Origin: Candidatus Hydrogenedentota bacterium | Lineage (GTDB): Bacteria; Hydrogenedentota; Hydrogenedentia; Hydrogenedentales; JAEUWI01 | Length of the DNA: 59,766 bases | Reading direction: 5' to 3' | Assembly (NCBI GenBank): GCA_016182605.1 | Contig: JACPGE010000006.1 | Span: 1-59,766 of the forward strand | In this document: positions 45,307 through 53,928 of the stretch, piece by piece | How the letters are laid out: the number at the start of each line of letters is the position of its first letter | Numbering within the stretch: position 1 is the first letter of the stretch | Translations under genes and position numbers: made by a program | The notes under the pieces: model-generated | Told to the model about the DNA's origin: nothing | The model's input: only the letters and a program-made list of their open reading frames with translations | Database searches by the model: none

Positions 45307-45339
45307 AGCGACTGGCGCTAGCGCGGGTTCGGACGGCAC
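45307..45339. repeat. Direct repeat, copy 2
   Basis: Second copy of the element at 44578-44611. It follows directly on the ribokinase fragment, so the reductase gene and the fragment form one bracketed block. The 150 bp after it hold no recognisable gene. Confidence 0.55.
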
Positions 45340-45489
45340 AAAGGGCTTCGCGAGGCTCCTGCAACATCGCTATTGACGAATCGGGGGCGTGTGAAGCATA
45401 CTTACGGAGCAGACAAGCGCAGGATTGGTAGAGGTCGCCGGAAACGGTGGCAGCCCGAACGGGTGGGATCCTCGAACCTGGGGTCTGCA

Positions 45490-46287
45490 TTACTTATCCG
45501 GTAGATCGGCGAACCACGCGAGATGTGGGTTCGCCGATTTGAGTTTTGGCAGTTCCTGGGGCCAAAACTTGAGTCCGTAGCCAAGAACCGAACCTTTATG
45601 CCGATACACGGTTGGAAACAATAACCGGGCATAACGGTCTTCGGCCTCTCCATACTGATTAACGTTCGCCGCGTAATAAAAACTGGAGGCGACCGCGTCG
45701 GCCACCTGAAGGCCCGCTAATTGATCATGGTTCACCGCACGAACGGACTCAGGCAATATCACACTCCAATCGATTCGAACGTCCAGCGGATCACTCTGAG
45801 TCTGGAGAGACCGGAGGTACTGCCGCAAGTCCTCATAGGACATAATGCTACGATTTGAAAATATCAGGTCTGCCCGCCCATCCCCTTCTTTGTCCATTCG
45901 GTAATCCCTGCACAACCAGGATACCCGTTCCAACAACAATCGGGTGGCATAGCGGTAAAGCAAGAACTTCTCAGTTTGAAATTTCTCCGTCTCCTGAATG
46001 CTCGGCTTATAGATGAGCACCGTTACCGTCCGTATCGGCTCTCCTGCAATCTTGCGCACATAAGGGACACGCATCTCGTGCTTCAAATCTGTGAAATGCA
46101 GTTGCTTCTTGGGTTGCTTCCCCAACAGTTGCCGCACATCCTTCATCACTTCGACCAGTCGCAGGTCATTCTTGGCGCGCACCACCACGGCAGACAGCAC
46201 CAACCATCGTCGGCTGCCTGAGCCGTCGGAATTAAAAACGAACCCCTCATCACCAGATTCGTCGATGTAGACGCGAAAGCTGTGCAT
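45490..46287 (-). CDS. DUF3800 protein
   Basis: This 265-aa protein starts with the DUF3800 signature VYIDESGDEGF; further parts are KKQLHFTDLKH, LIFSNRS and QVADAVASSFYYAAN. The fold is predicted to be RNase H-like, with the two acidic residues in DESGD possibly metal-binding, but no activity is established. DUF3800 genes are often found in mobile or defence-rich regions, and the surroundings here (gene fragments, repeats, TA pair nearby) fit. The GC content is visibly lower than in the neighbouring operon. No strong ribosome site precedes the ATG. Confidence 0.85.
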   Translation of the reverse strand: MHSFRVYIDESGDEGFVFNSDGSGSRRWLVLSAVVVRAKNDLRLVEVMKDVRQLLGKQPKKQLHFTDLKHEMRVPYVRKIAGEPIRTVTVLIYKPSIQETEKFQTEKFLLYRYATRLLLERVSWLCRDYRMDKEGDGRADLIFSNRSIMSYEDLRQYLRSLQTQSDPLDVRIDWSVILPESVRAVNHDQLAGLQVADAVASSFYYAANVNQYGEAEDRYARLLFPTVYRHKGSVLGYGLKFWPQELPKLKSANPHLAWFADLPDK

Positions 46288-46400
46288 CGATACTTATCGG
46301 CCTGTAGAACCTGTCACCAGTTCCAGTTTACATTAATTTGCGCTATAGAGATCATACCCAATATGGATAGTCTCAAAATTGAGTTTTCTTGAACTTTGAT

Positions 46401-46436
46401 CGAAACCCCGTTCGGCTGATGCCTTACGGGGTTTCG
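46401..46436. terminator. Hairpin between ribokinase and DUF3800 genes
   Basis: An 11-bp perfect stem (CGAAACCCCGT/ACGGGGTTTCG) with a 14-nt loop. It lies 135 bp past the ribokinase stop on the minus strand; T-rich bases follow on the plus strand (TTGTTG) but not the minus strand. A terminator role is possible but not certain. Confidence 0.45.
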
Positions 46437-46570
46437 TTGTTGCTACAAAGTCTTCGAACACATCTGCATTCTATGGGTCACTTTGGCTGACAGTACCGAA
46501 TTCCGGCCAGAGTGAAGATAGACTTCTCTTGCTCGTCCTAAACTGGACGCCCGTTCCACTGGTGCGAGCG

Positions 46571-47512
46571 CTACACTTTGTTGGCGGAAGTATTGGCCCC
46601 CACCAAAAACGCCTCGATGCGGTCACGCATGGGCAGTGAGGGCTGCGCGCCGATCACCGTCACCGAAAGGGCCGCGGCAGCCTGAGCAAAGCGGATGGCG
46701 TCGTCCAGCGAACGCCCCTCCGCCAGCGCCACCACCAGCGCGCCGTTAAAACAGTCCCCGGCGGCCGTCGTGTCCACCGGGGTCACGGCAAAGCCGGGCA
46801 TGTGCATTTCCCGCTGATCGTCCACCACGATCACCCCTTCACCGCCGAGCGTAATGAGTACCGTGCCCACCCCTGCCGCATGCAGTTTCCGCGCCGCCCG
46901 GAAAGCGTCGTCCTTGCAACGCACCGCTATGCCCGTAAGGCACCCGGCCTCCGATTCGTTGGGCGTCAACAGGCTGCACCGGCGCAATAGAGATTCCTCC
47001 AGCGCCATGGCGGGCGCGGGGTTCAGCACAAAGCGCACCCCGTGTTTCACCGCCAACTCCGCCGCCTTCGACACGGTCTCCACCGGCACCTCCAATTGGG
47101 CCAGCACCACCGCCGCCCCAGCAATCAGGGCCTCCAGATCGGCGATATGCCCGGGAAACAGGCAGGCATTCGCTCCTGGGGATACCGCGATACAGTTTTC
47201 CCCGGCTTCGTCCACCATGATCAGCGCCACCCCGGAAGCATGTACCGGGTCGGTCAGGATATGTGCCACGTCGATGCCATCGTCCACAAAGCCCAGTACG
47301 GCCGATTGACCAAAGGCATCATCCCCCACGCAGGTGATAAACGTCACATCCCCACCCGCGCGCGCAGCCGCCACCGCCTGATTTGCCCCCTTGCCCCCGG
47401 CGGCGGTTGAAAAACCCCCGCCAATGACCGTCTCTCCCGGTTTCGGCAATTTTGCCGCCCGGACGATCATATCCGTATTTGAACTGCCCACCACTACAAT
47501 GCGTGTGCTCAT
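46571..47512 (-). CDS. rbsK: Ribokinase (PfkB family)
   Basis: This 313-aa PfkB-family sugar kinase phosphorylates ribose (or a related sugar) at O5 using ATP. PfkB signature 1 is GGKGANQAVAAARAGG and signature 2 is DTTAAGDCFNGALV with the catalytic Asp in AAGD; NTDMIVRAAKLPKPGETV is the sugar-lid region. ATG 47512 has GAGGG upstream; the open extension to 47584 is non-homologous. It lies on the same strand as the GMC/ALDH unit, 232 bp downstream of it, perhaps as a separate transcript. Confidence 0.93.
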   Translation of the reverse strand: MSTRIVVVGSSNTDMIVRAAKLPKPGETVIGGGFSTAAGGKGANQAVAAARAGGDVTFITCVGDDAFGQSAVLGFVDDGIDVAHILTDPVHASGVALIMVDEAGENCIAVSPGANACLFPGHIADLEALIAGAAVVLAQLEVPVETVSKAAELAVKHGVRFVLNPAPAMALEESLLRRCSLLTPNESEAGCLTGIAVRCKDDAFRAARKLHAAGVGTVLITLGGEGVIVVDDQREMHMPGFAVTPVDTTAAGDCFNGALVVALAEGRSLDDAIRFAQAAAALSVTVIGAQPSLPMRDRIEAFLVGANTSANKV

Positions 47513-47744
47513 GGATCCCTCGCGCTTCGATACAACTTTGGTAGCCCCACCCTGTGTATAGCATTCGCGGGGCGCCCATTCCAAGCAGCAATCAGCGAAG
47601 TCTGAAGCACGTGCCAGGGGCGATGCGCCTTTTCCGCGCTACCCTTGCCGGCTGCCAAGTTCCCGCGTGACGGCAATCCAGCGCTTCCGTTGAGCGTCAC
47701 TGGCCGTCTTGACGGAGGGAAACTTCATAGGCGCATGCAATGCT

Positions 47745-48146
47745 TCAGTCGCGCACTATGGTGAGGTGAAAATCGATCACGTTCAGCGGGGTGGGGCCGG
47801 TGTAGTGGGCGCCCTTCTTGCCCGAGTAGTAGAGCGTCACCGTGAGGCTGCGAATGCCCATGTCGAGCAGGCGCAAGTTCGTGCCAATCGGCTCGGGGAA
47901 GCGGTCCGCGTTCTGCGTCGCCCACACGATGCCGCGCAGCACGAAGCCGGGAGCGAATCGCAAGGTTGCCATGAACGATCCCAGCAACGCGATGTCTTCC
48001 GCAGGGGCATGGGCGGCGATATCGTCCACGTGTTCGGCACAGCCCAGTTCGGAGAAGGAGGGGTACTCGCCGTTGCGTGGAAAGAGAATATCACCGAAGC
48101 GGTTCAGCGTCTTCACTGCGTTTTCATTGAGCAATCTGGATGCCAT
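47745..48146 (-). CDS. Small GMC-oxidoreductase-associated protein
   Basis: This 133-aa protein has no firm family match. Its position 10 bp after a GMC oxidoreductase and its helical opening (NENAVKTLNRFGDILFPRNG) recall the small subunit 3 of gluconate 2-dehydrogenase-type complexes, where it helps fold or anchor the flavoprotein. The C-terminus LYYSGKKGAHYTGPTP resembles a motif in proteins that travel with GMC enzymes. No signal peptide is seen. AGGAG precedes the ATG. Confidence 0.7.
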   Translation of the reverse strand: MASRLLNENAVKTLNRFGDILFPRNGEYPSFSELGCAEHVDDIAAHAPAEDIALLGSFMATLRFAPGFVLRGIVWATQNADRFPEPIGTNLRLLDMGIRSLTVTLYYSGKKGAHYTGPTPLNVIDFHLTIVRD

Positions 48147-48156
48147 GGTTCCGCTC

Positions 48157-49545
48157 CTATTGCGCCGCCTGCGTCGTGGCCATGCGGTGGGAAAGCGCCA
48201 TGATGGTGAGGGCGGGATTGATGCCCGGCGCGTTGGGGAAAATACTGGAATCGGCGATGCAGAGCCGCGGGTGATCGTGGACCTCGAAGTTTGGATTGAC
48301 CACGGAGGTCTTGCGATCCGTGCCCATGACGCAGCCGCCCATAAGATGCAGGCCAAAGGCCATCTTGCATTGGATGACCTGCTTCGCACCCACGCTTTCG
48401 AGCATGGCCTTCACCGCGCCCAGACCATCGCGCATGCGCCGGCGATCCTGATCGGTCATCTTCTTCTCAATGTGCAGCCGCCCGTTCTTGTCCACGTCGA
48501 TCACACCCGTGTTTTCGTCGCGCACGGCGACCTCAATACAGGCGAGGTTGCGGTATTTCCGCATGAAATCCTGCAACGGCAGGCCCACGCGGCCAAAGAG
48601 CACCGCTATCGCGATGGGAGGCGCGAAAACGTTTTCCAGTTTGAAGCCGCGCTTGCGGAAGCCCGGGTCGAGCGATTTTGCGCCCTGAAGCACGCCCTTG
48701 TGCGAATCGACCGGCTCATCAAAGACCGCCAGGTTCATGGCCTGGGGGTGCATGGAAAAGTTCCGGCCCAGGGCAGGCAGCTTCGCACGGAATCCAGAGC
48801 GCAACAGCACCTGGGTGCTCCCAAACGCGCCGCCCGCCAGGATGACCTTGTCCGCCGTGAACACGCCGCGCGGGGTGTGCACCGTCACAGCGTCCTTGCC
48901 GTATTCCAGTTGGGTGACTTCCGCATAATCCCGCACTTCCAATCCAAGGGCTTCCGCTTTCGGAATGTAGGTGGCCAGGGTGCTCTGTTTCGAGTTCCGG
49001 TGGCAGCCGCCCAGGCAGGCGATACAATCCTGGCCCGCATCGGTGGGACAATCGGACTGGCACCGGCGCAGGGGTTTCCAGACGTGGCCGCAATTTTCCA
49101 TGCCCTTGATAAAGAGCTGGGCGTTGTTGTTGCGGTGGTGATCGGGGATCTCTTCCAAGGCGATCTGGGTTTCCGCAAAGTCGTAGTGCGGCTCCATGGC
49201 GCTCTCCGAAAAGAACGGCACGCCCGACGCGGCTTTCCAGTCGTCAAAGGCCACATCGTCAAATCGATCCATCAGGGCCGCATTCACCACCGAGCCGCCG
49301 CCCACGCAACGCCCGCGAATAAACGCGAGATCGCAACGCGTGTTGTACTCGATGCCGCCGCCCCACATCAGTTGGGCAGTGTAATCCGCCTCGGGAAGCG
49401 GAAAGTCCTCCCGGGGCTTGTAGTACTTGCCCGCTTCCAGGAGAAGGCACCGGGCGCCGGCCTGCTGTAGATACCAGGCCGCGACACCCCCGGAGGTGCC
49501 TGAGCCCGCAATGATGTAGTCGAAGTGCGATGTGGATGTTGGCAT
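48157..49545 (-). CDS. GMC-family FAD oxidoreductase with cysteine cluster
   Basis: This 462-aa flavoprotein has the FAD-binding opening YIIAGSGTSGGVAA, RGRCVGGGSVVNAAL, a C-terminal substrate domain with MGGCVMGTD, and the ending NPALTIMALSHRMA of the glucose-methanol-choline family. Near residue 163 it carries CQSDCPTDAGQDCIACLGGC, a cysteine-rich insert also known from long-chain alcohol oxidases and their relatives (C..GC...K.ST..TY). It probably oxidises an alcohol to the aldehyde handled by the ALDH encoded just upstream. Its ATG overlaps the ALDH stop (TAATG). Confidence 0.9.
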   Translation of the reverse strand: MPTSTSHFDYIIAGSGTSGGVAAWYLQQAGARCLLLEAGKYYKPREDFPLPEADYTAQLMWGGGIEYNTRCDLAFIRGRCVGGGSVVNAALMDRFDDVAFDDWKAASGVPFFSESAMEPHYDFAETQIALEEIPDHHRNNNAQLFIKGMENCGHVWKPLRRCQSDCPTDAGQDCIACLGGCHRNSKQSTLATYIPKAEALGLEVRDYAEVTQLEYGKDAVTVHTPRGVFTADKVILAGGAFGSTQVLLRSGFRAKLPALGRNFSMHPQAMNLAVFDEPVDSHKGVLQGAKSLDPGFRKRGFKLENVFAPPIAIAVLFGRVGLPLQDFMRKYRNLACIEVAVRDENTGVIDVDKNGRLHIEKKMTDQDRRRMRDGLGAVKAMLESVGAKQVIQCKMAFGLHLMGGCVMGTDRKTSVVNPNFEVHDHPRLCIADSSIFPNAPGINPALTIMALSHRMATTQAAQ

Positions 49546-51137
49546 TAAAGATGGCGTTTCTTTTCGAGCCGCTCCAGTTTGAGGCCCACCAAGGCCACCT
49601 GTATCAGGCCCGCAAGGCCGCCCAGAAACGAGGCATCCACAAGCCGGGAGATCAGGCCGTACTTCTCTTTCGTGTACGGATACCAGATCGGCTCATAGCG
49701 GCCGCTGTTCCGGTCGACCAGGATGGATTTGATGTTGGAGAACGAATAGAGGCCGTGGGCGCCTTTGTAGCGGCCCATGCCGCTCTGTTTCACGCCGCCA
49801 AAGGGCAGCGAGGAATTTCCCTGCGTGGCCAGCACGTTGTTGATGGAAACGTTGCCGGTAACAATGGCCCGGGCGACGCGGTCCGCGCGCACAAGATCGC
49901 CGGACCAGACACTGGCGCTCAGTCCATACGGAGAGTCGTTGGCCAGACGCACCGCTTCCGCCTCGTCCTTGAAGGGCATCACTGTCACCACCGGGCCAAA
50001 GGTTTCGTCGGCGTAGATCTTCATGGATGGGTCAATACCGGTGATGAGCGTGGGCGGAAACACATGCGAGCCGGGCTCGCGCTGGCCGCCGCAATGCACC
50101 GTGGCGCCTTTTTCGATGGCATCCTGAATCTGCGCCTCTACTTTGCGAATCTGGAATTCCGCCGTCATGCAACCGATGTCAATGTTCTTGTCGTCAAAGC
50201 TGCCGCAGTTTGCAGGGGTGGTCAACTCCGCGATCTCGCGCTTCAGTTCCTCGATAAACTTCGGATAGATGGACTGCTGCACCAGGATGCGCTCAACGCT
50301 GGTGCAGGTCTGGCCGGCGTTGGTCATGCCGCCCCACACCGCGCCATTGACGCAGCGGTTAATGTTCACATCGTCGAAGACCACCATGGGGTCTTTGCCG
50401 CCCAATTCCAGTTCCACCGGGATGAGATAGTTCGCGGCGTGCGCCATGATGGCCTTGCCCGCGGCCTCGGAACCCGTAAAAAATATCTTGTCGGGCTGCT
50501 GATCGATGCAGCGGCTCCCCACCTCTTTGCCGCCATAGACGACCTGCACCACGTCCTTGAGGAAGCCGCTCTTTTCGAAGATGTCTTCGAGCAGCCCCTT
50601 GAGCGGCGTGTGCTCGGAAGGCTTGAACACCACGGCGTTTCCGGCAATCAGCGCCGTGATTATGGGCGTAAAGGATAGATTGAACGGATAGTTCCAGGGC
50701 GAGATGATCAGTACCGTGCCCATCGGTTCGTAGTAGACCTTGGAGGTCTTCCCCATCAGCACCAGCGGCGTGGGATGCTTTTCGTCGCGCAATACCTTGG
50801 GGGCGGTCTTTTCGTAGTGGTGAATCAGATCCAGCGCGGGATAGATCTCCGTGAGAATCGCTTCGGTGCGCGGCTTGCCGGTCTCGTCCACAATGCGCTG
50901 GACGATGTCTTCTTTGTGTAGAGAAATGTAGCGCTTGAGCTTGCGGCATTCCTCCAGCCGTTGCGGCACGGAGAGCGAAGCGATGCTCCGTGCCGCCGCG
51001 CGCGCCTTGGTGAAGGCCTGCCCAATGGCGGCTTCCGCCGCTTCCGGCAAGGTATACAGGAGTTCGCCCGTACGCGGGTTCTTAATCGTTAGTTCCATGG
51101 TCCCTTCAAAGGGCGGGGATACCGTCGAGATAGCCAT
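49545..51137 (-). CDS. Aldehyde dehydrogenase, membrane-associated type
   Basis: This 530-aa NAD(P)-dependent dehydrogenase has ISPWNYPFNL, the Glu in ELGGKDPM, the catalytic Cys in NAGQTCTSVERI and PFGGVKQSGMGRYKG. The C-terminal 35 residues form a hydrophobic segment (LGGLAGLIQVALVGLKL) followed by a basic end, as in fatty aldehyde dehydrogenases that attach to membranes. Together with the GMC oxidase it would convert a long-chain or aromatic alcohol to the acid. GGAGG precedes ATG 51137. The gene lies 71 bp downstream of the PLP enzyme gene. Confidence 0.93.
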   Translation of the reverse strand: MAISTVSPPFEGTMELTIKNPRTGELLYTLPEAAEAAIGQAFTKARAAARSIASLSVPQRLEECRKLKRYISLHKEDIVQRIVDETGKPRTEAILTEIYPALDLIHHYEKTAPKVLRDEKHPTPLVLMGKTSKVYYEPMGTVLIISPWNYPFNLSFTPIITALIAGNAVVFKPSEHTPLKGLLEDIFEKSGFLKDVVQVVYGGKEVGSRCIDQQPDKIFFTGSEAAGKAIMAHAANYLIPVELELGGKDPMVVFDDVNINRCVNGAVWGGMTNAGQTCTSVERILVQQSIYPKFIEELKREIAELTTPANCGSFDDKNIDIGCMTAEFQIRKVEAQIQDAIEKGATVHCGGQREPGSHVFPPTLITGIDPSMKIYADETFGPVVTVMPFKDEAEAVRLANDSPYGLSASVWSGDLVRADRVARAIVTGNVSINNVLATQGNSSLPFGGVKQSGMGRYKGAHGLYSFSNIKSILVDRNSGRYEPIWYPYTKEKYGLISRLVDASFLGGLAGLIQVALVGLKLERLEKKRHL

Positions 51138-51208
51138 GATTCAGGCCTCCAGTTTTTCGCACATTGGGATGGTTGCACTATAGCACGGGGTGGTATTTTG
51201 CACAATCG

Positions 51209-52399
51209 TCATACGAAGCATAGCCCTTCTCCCCGGTAGGTGGGCACCTCGCCGACAACTTCCCCCGCCTGAATCAACAACAAGGTCTTGAACCGTTCAC
51301 ACAATTCCCCCGCCTTGCTGTGCCGCATGAAAATGGGATCGCCCAGCTTCAGATGTTCCGGGCCCGTGTACCGCACCGGCGTCTGCACCTCGCCGGCGCC
51401 TTCCTGCGCAATGAGCTTCACCCCTTCGGGCAGAAAGGGCTTCGGCTGCTTTTCGATGCCGATGGAGCCCGAGGCGATATAGCCGCCGCCCGCGCAGGTA
51501 TATATCTCTTCCGTGGGACGCCGCGTAATCTCGATCGCAAAGCCCGCCGCAGGCAGGTGCTGAAAGCCCCGGTAGTGGTCGAAGAGGGAGGGTGCATAGA
51601 ATCCCGATCCCACAGTGACCTCGGTGATCACCGCCTCCTGAACCGTGGTTTCCACACTGCCCGTGCCCCCACCGTTCACGAATCGCAATTGCGCGCCGGC
51701 TGCCCGCAACGCCTCCACCACCCGGCAGCGGCGCTCGGCCAAATCCTTCACTGATCGGTGTTTCAAGTATCGGACAATCATGTTCATCGTGCGTTGCCCG
51801 GGCACGTCATCGTTGAGTCCTGCGATCTGGGCCTCATAGCCCATCACGCCCACCAGATCGACATGCGGCGCGTCCTGCACAGAACGCCACACCTGCAAGG
51901 CCGCTTCGGGTGTCGTAATCGAGGAACGATGCACACCAAAATAGATGCCGGGGAAACGATACGACATGTCCACGTCCAGGCAAACGGGAATTACAGTCTC
52001 TTCCCGCGCGCCAATGGATTCAAGGTAGTCCACGTGCTCCGAACTGTCGACCATCAGGGTGATACGGGCGCCTTCCCGCAGACGGCCGCAAAGCCCCGAA
52101 TGCGCCACCGTGCTGAGCGCGGGATAGGCCACGAGAATGTCATTGAAGCCGGCATTGAAAAGCTGCACCGCCTCCCGCACATCGAAGGCCATGAGGGAAT
52201 GGAATTGCGGCGAGTGATCCAGGATGCGGCGCAGCATGGCGGTGCACCGCACGGACTTGGAAGCGACACAGATCGGCATGGTGCCCGCCCGCTGGGCTAT
52301 GGCCGCGACGTTCGCGTCGAAGGCATCAAGATCGACGTAGGCAAGAGGCAAGACCCGGCCTCGAATGGCCTCGCGGTATTGTGCGTAACGCCGATCCAT
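51209..52399 (-). CDS. Fold-III PLP enzyme (D-threonine aldolase/amino-acid deaminase-aldolase type)
   Basis: This 396-aa protein has an alanine-racemase-like N-terminal barrel: LAYVDLDAFDANVAAIAQRAG and the PLP lysine in CVASKSVRC (Lys48), then FVNGGGTGS as phosphate-binding site. The C-terminal part (PIFMRHSKAGELCERF) is that of the amino acid deaminase/aldolase branch of COG3616. The probable reaction is cleavage or deamination of a D-hydroxy amino acid. AGGAA lies before ATG 52399. It heads the PLP-ALDH-GMC-small protein unit and is preceded by the GntR/LacI-type regulator. Confidence 0.88.
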   Translation of the reverse strand: MDRRYAQYREAIRGRVLPLAYVDLDAFDANVAAIAQRAGTMPICVASKSVRCTAMLRRILDHSPQFHSLMAFDVREAVQLFNAGFNDILVAYPALSTVAHSGLCGRLREGARITLMVDSSEHVDYLESIGAREETVIPVCLDVDMSYRFPGIYFGVHRSSITTPEAALQVWRSVQDAPHVDLVGVMGYEAQIAGLNDDVPGQRTMNMIVRYLKHRSVKDLAERRCRVVEALRAAGAQLRFVNGGGTGSVETTVQEAVITEVTVGSGFYAPSLFDHYRGFQHLPAAGFAIEITRRPTEEIYTCAGGGYIASGSIGIEKQPKPFLPEGVKLIAQEGAGEVQTPVRYTGPEHLKLGDPIFMRHSKAGELCERFKTLLLIQAGEVVGEVPTYRGEGLCFV

Positions 52400-52522
52400 G
52401 GGAGTTCCTGGGGAGTCGCGGAGTGTGAACGTTATCCTAATCCAATTCGTATATCACCCCAAAGGACTAAATTGCAACTATGGCGAAATGGGATTCCACT
52501 GTCTTACGCGTCTGGAACGGTT

Positions 52523-53632
52523 TCAGTGCATGGCCTGTTTGAGGGCAACATGGGTTTCACCAAGCAGATCCTCGTGGTGAAAAGAGGGCTTCAAGAAGAC
52601 CTGCGTGGGGCCGATCTGGGGCAACTCGACGCGGCGCATGAGGGTATCGGCGCTCATCCGCCCCATTTCAATGGTGTCTTGCTTGGCGGTTACGATTTCG
52701 AGATCGGGATGCAGGGCGATCTCCCCGTCATCGACCGAGGCGAGGACCACGTCCTGCGGAATGGCATAACCCAAGCGGTGCAGTTCCACACTGACCTTCA
52801 TCGCGGTCCAGTCTTGCGCGCATACGATGGCGGATGGCCGTTCCTTGCGCGCAATGATGCGGCTGATGTCGGCTGTGTGGTTGTTCTCATCGGGATCGAG
52901 GGCCGCGGCAAACTCCTCTACGTTGGAGATGCCCGCTTCTTTCAAGGCGCGCTGGTAACCGGCCTTGCGATCTTCGTTGGCCGTATTGGACTGGCTGCTG
53001 ATAAAAAAACCGATGTTCCGGTGCCCCTTGGCAAGCAGGGCCTTCGTGAGCGTGTACGTAAGATACTCGTTGTCGGTGACCACAAAATCCCATTCCCGCT
53101 CGCGCACGTAGCGATCGAAAAGGACAAAGGGATAGTTGATTTTTCGGAAGTAGTCCAGTTTTGCGAGCGTTTCGTCACAATCGTCCGAAAGCCACAAGGC
53201 AACGCCCGCAAGACCGCTTTGGCGGATGTCCGAAAGCAATTCCGACTGGCGTTTGTCGGTACATTCCATGAAATAGACCATGGCGTGAAAACCGCGCTCG
53301 CCGACCCCCTGGATAAATCCGTTCACGATCTCCCGCACGTTTACCGTGCGCACATTGGGGCAAAGGATTGCGAGGGCACGCCCTTGCGTCATGCTGAGCT
53401 GGTTGTTGCGCTTGGCATGCGGCGCGACAAAGCTTCCCCGCCGGCGGGTTCGTGTAATATAGCCTTCGAGTTCCAGTTCCCGAAGGGCCTGCCGGGTGGG
53501 GTTTCTGCTGACGCCATACTGTGCGGCCAATTCGATTTCCGAGGGGATGCGCGCGCCCTCGTGAAGGTCGCCGCCATCGATGGCAGTCTTCAGGTCGTGT
53601 TTTATCTTGAGATAAAGGGGTAGTTTGCTCAT
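52523..53632 (-). CDS. GntR-headed transcriptional regulator with LacI-type sugar-binding domain
   Basis: This 369-aa protein of the AraR-like arrangement has an N-terminal GntR winged helix (about 1-72: PLYLKIKHDLKTAIDGG, IPSEIELAAQYGVSRNPTRQALREL broken after YGVSR) and a periplasmic-binding-protein-like domain from about 85 (ALAILCPNVRTVNVREIVNGF, AIVCAQDWTAMKVSVELHRLG, VVLASVDDGE). It probably represses the downstream unit in the absence of a sugar-like ligand. AGGAGG precedes ATG 53632. The 296 bp upstream contain no other gene and no clear promoter pair. Confidence 0.93.
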   Translation of the reverse strand: MSKLPLYLKIKHDLKTAIDGGDLHEGARIPSEIELAAQYGVSRNPTRQALRELELEGYITRTRRRGSFVAPHAKRNNQLSMTQGRALAILCPNVRTVNVREIVNGFIQGVGERGFHAMVYFMECTDKRQSELLSDIRQSGLAGVALWLSDDCDETLAKLDYFRKINYPFVLFDRYVREREWDFVVTDNEYLTYTLTKALLAKGHRNIGFFISSQSNTANEDRKAGYQRALKEAGISNVEEFAAALDPDENNHTADISRIIARKERPSAIVCAQDWTAMKVSVELHRLGYAIPQDVVLASVDDGEIALHPDLEIVTAKQDTIEMGRMSADTLMRRVELPQIGPTQVFLKPSFHHEDLLGETHVALKQAMH

Positions 53633-53928
53633 GCACCCTCCTGTGCGCATCACGCCCGGCATGGGGGCACACAGTGATGATTATGGCGCTAAAATGTAAT
53701 CCCCAAAGAAAAGCCCAATTCCGCTTTGGTCTTTTATAAGTACCATAACGGCTGCCGCTTTGCAATCAAATTGCGACACGAGCAAGACCGAAGGCGGGAG
53801 AAGCACCCATTGCGGGGTCCCGCAGCCAGGAAAACACGGGGGCCGAATAGCCATAACCAATTTATGGATAACAACTTATATCAACTCAAGTCACGGCAAT
53901 ATGAGCACGCCCAGCGATGCCTTTGCGC

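Noticed and set aside
45400-45490. tRNA-like stretch with GGTTCGAGGATCC on the minus strand
   Set aside because: The T-loop-like piece has no matching five-base stem, and no acceptor or anticodon arm can be drawn around it.
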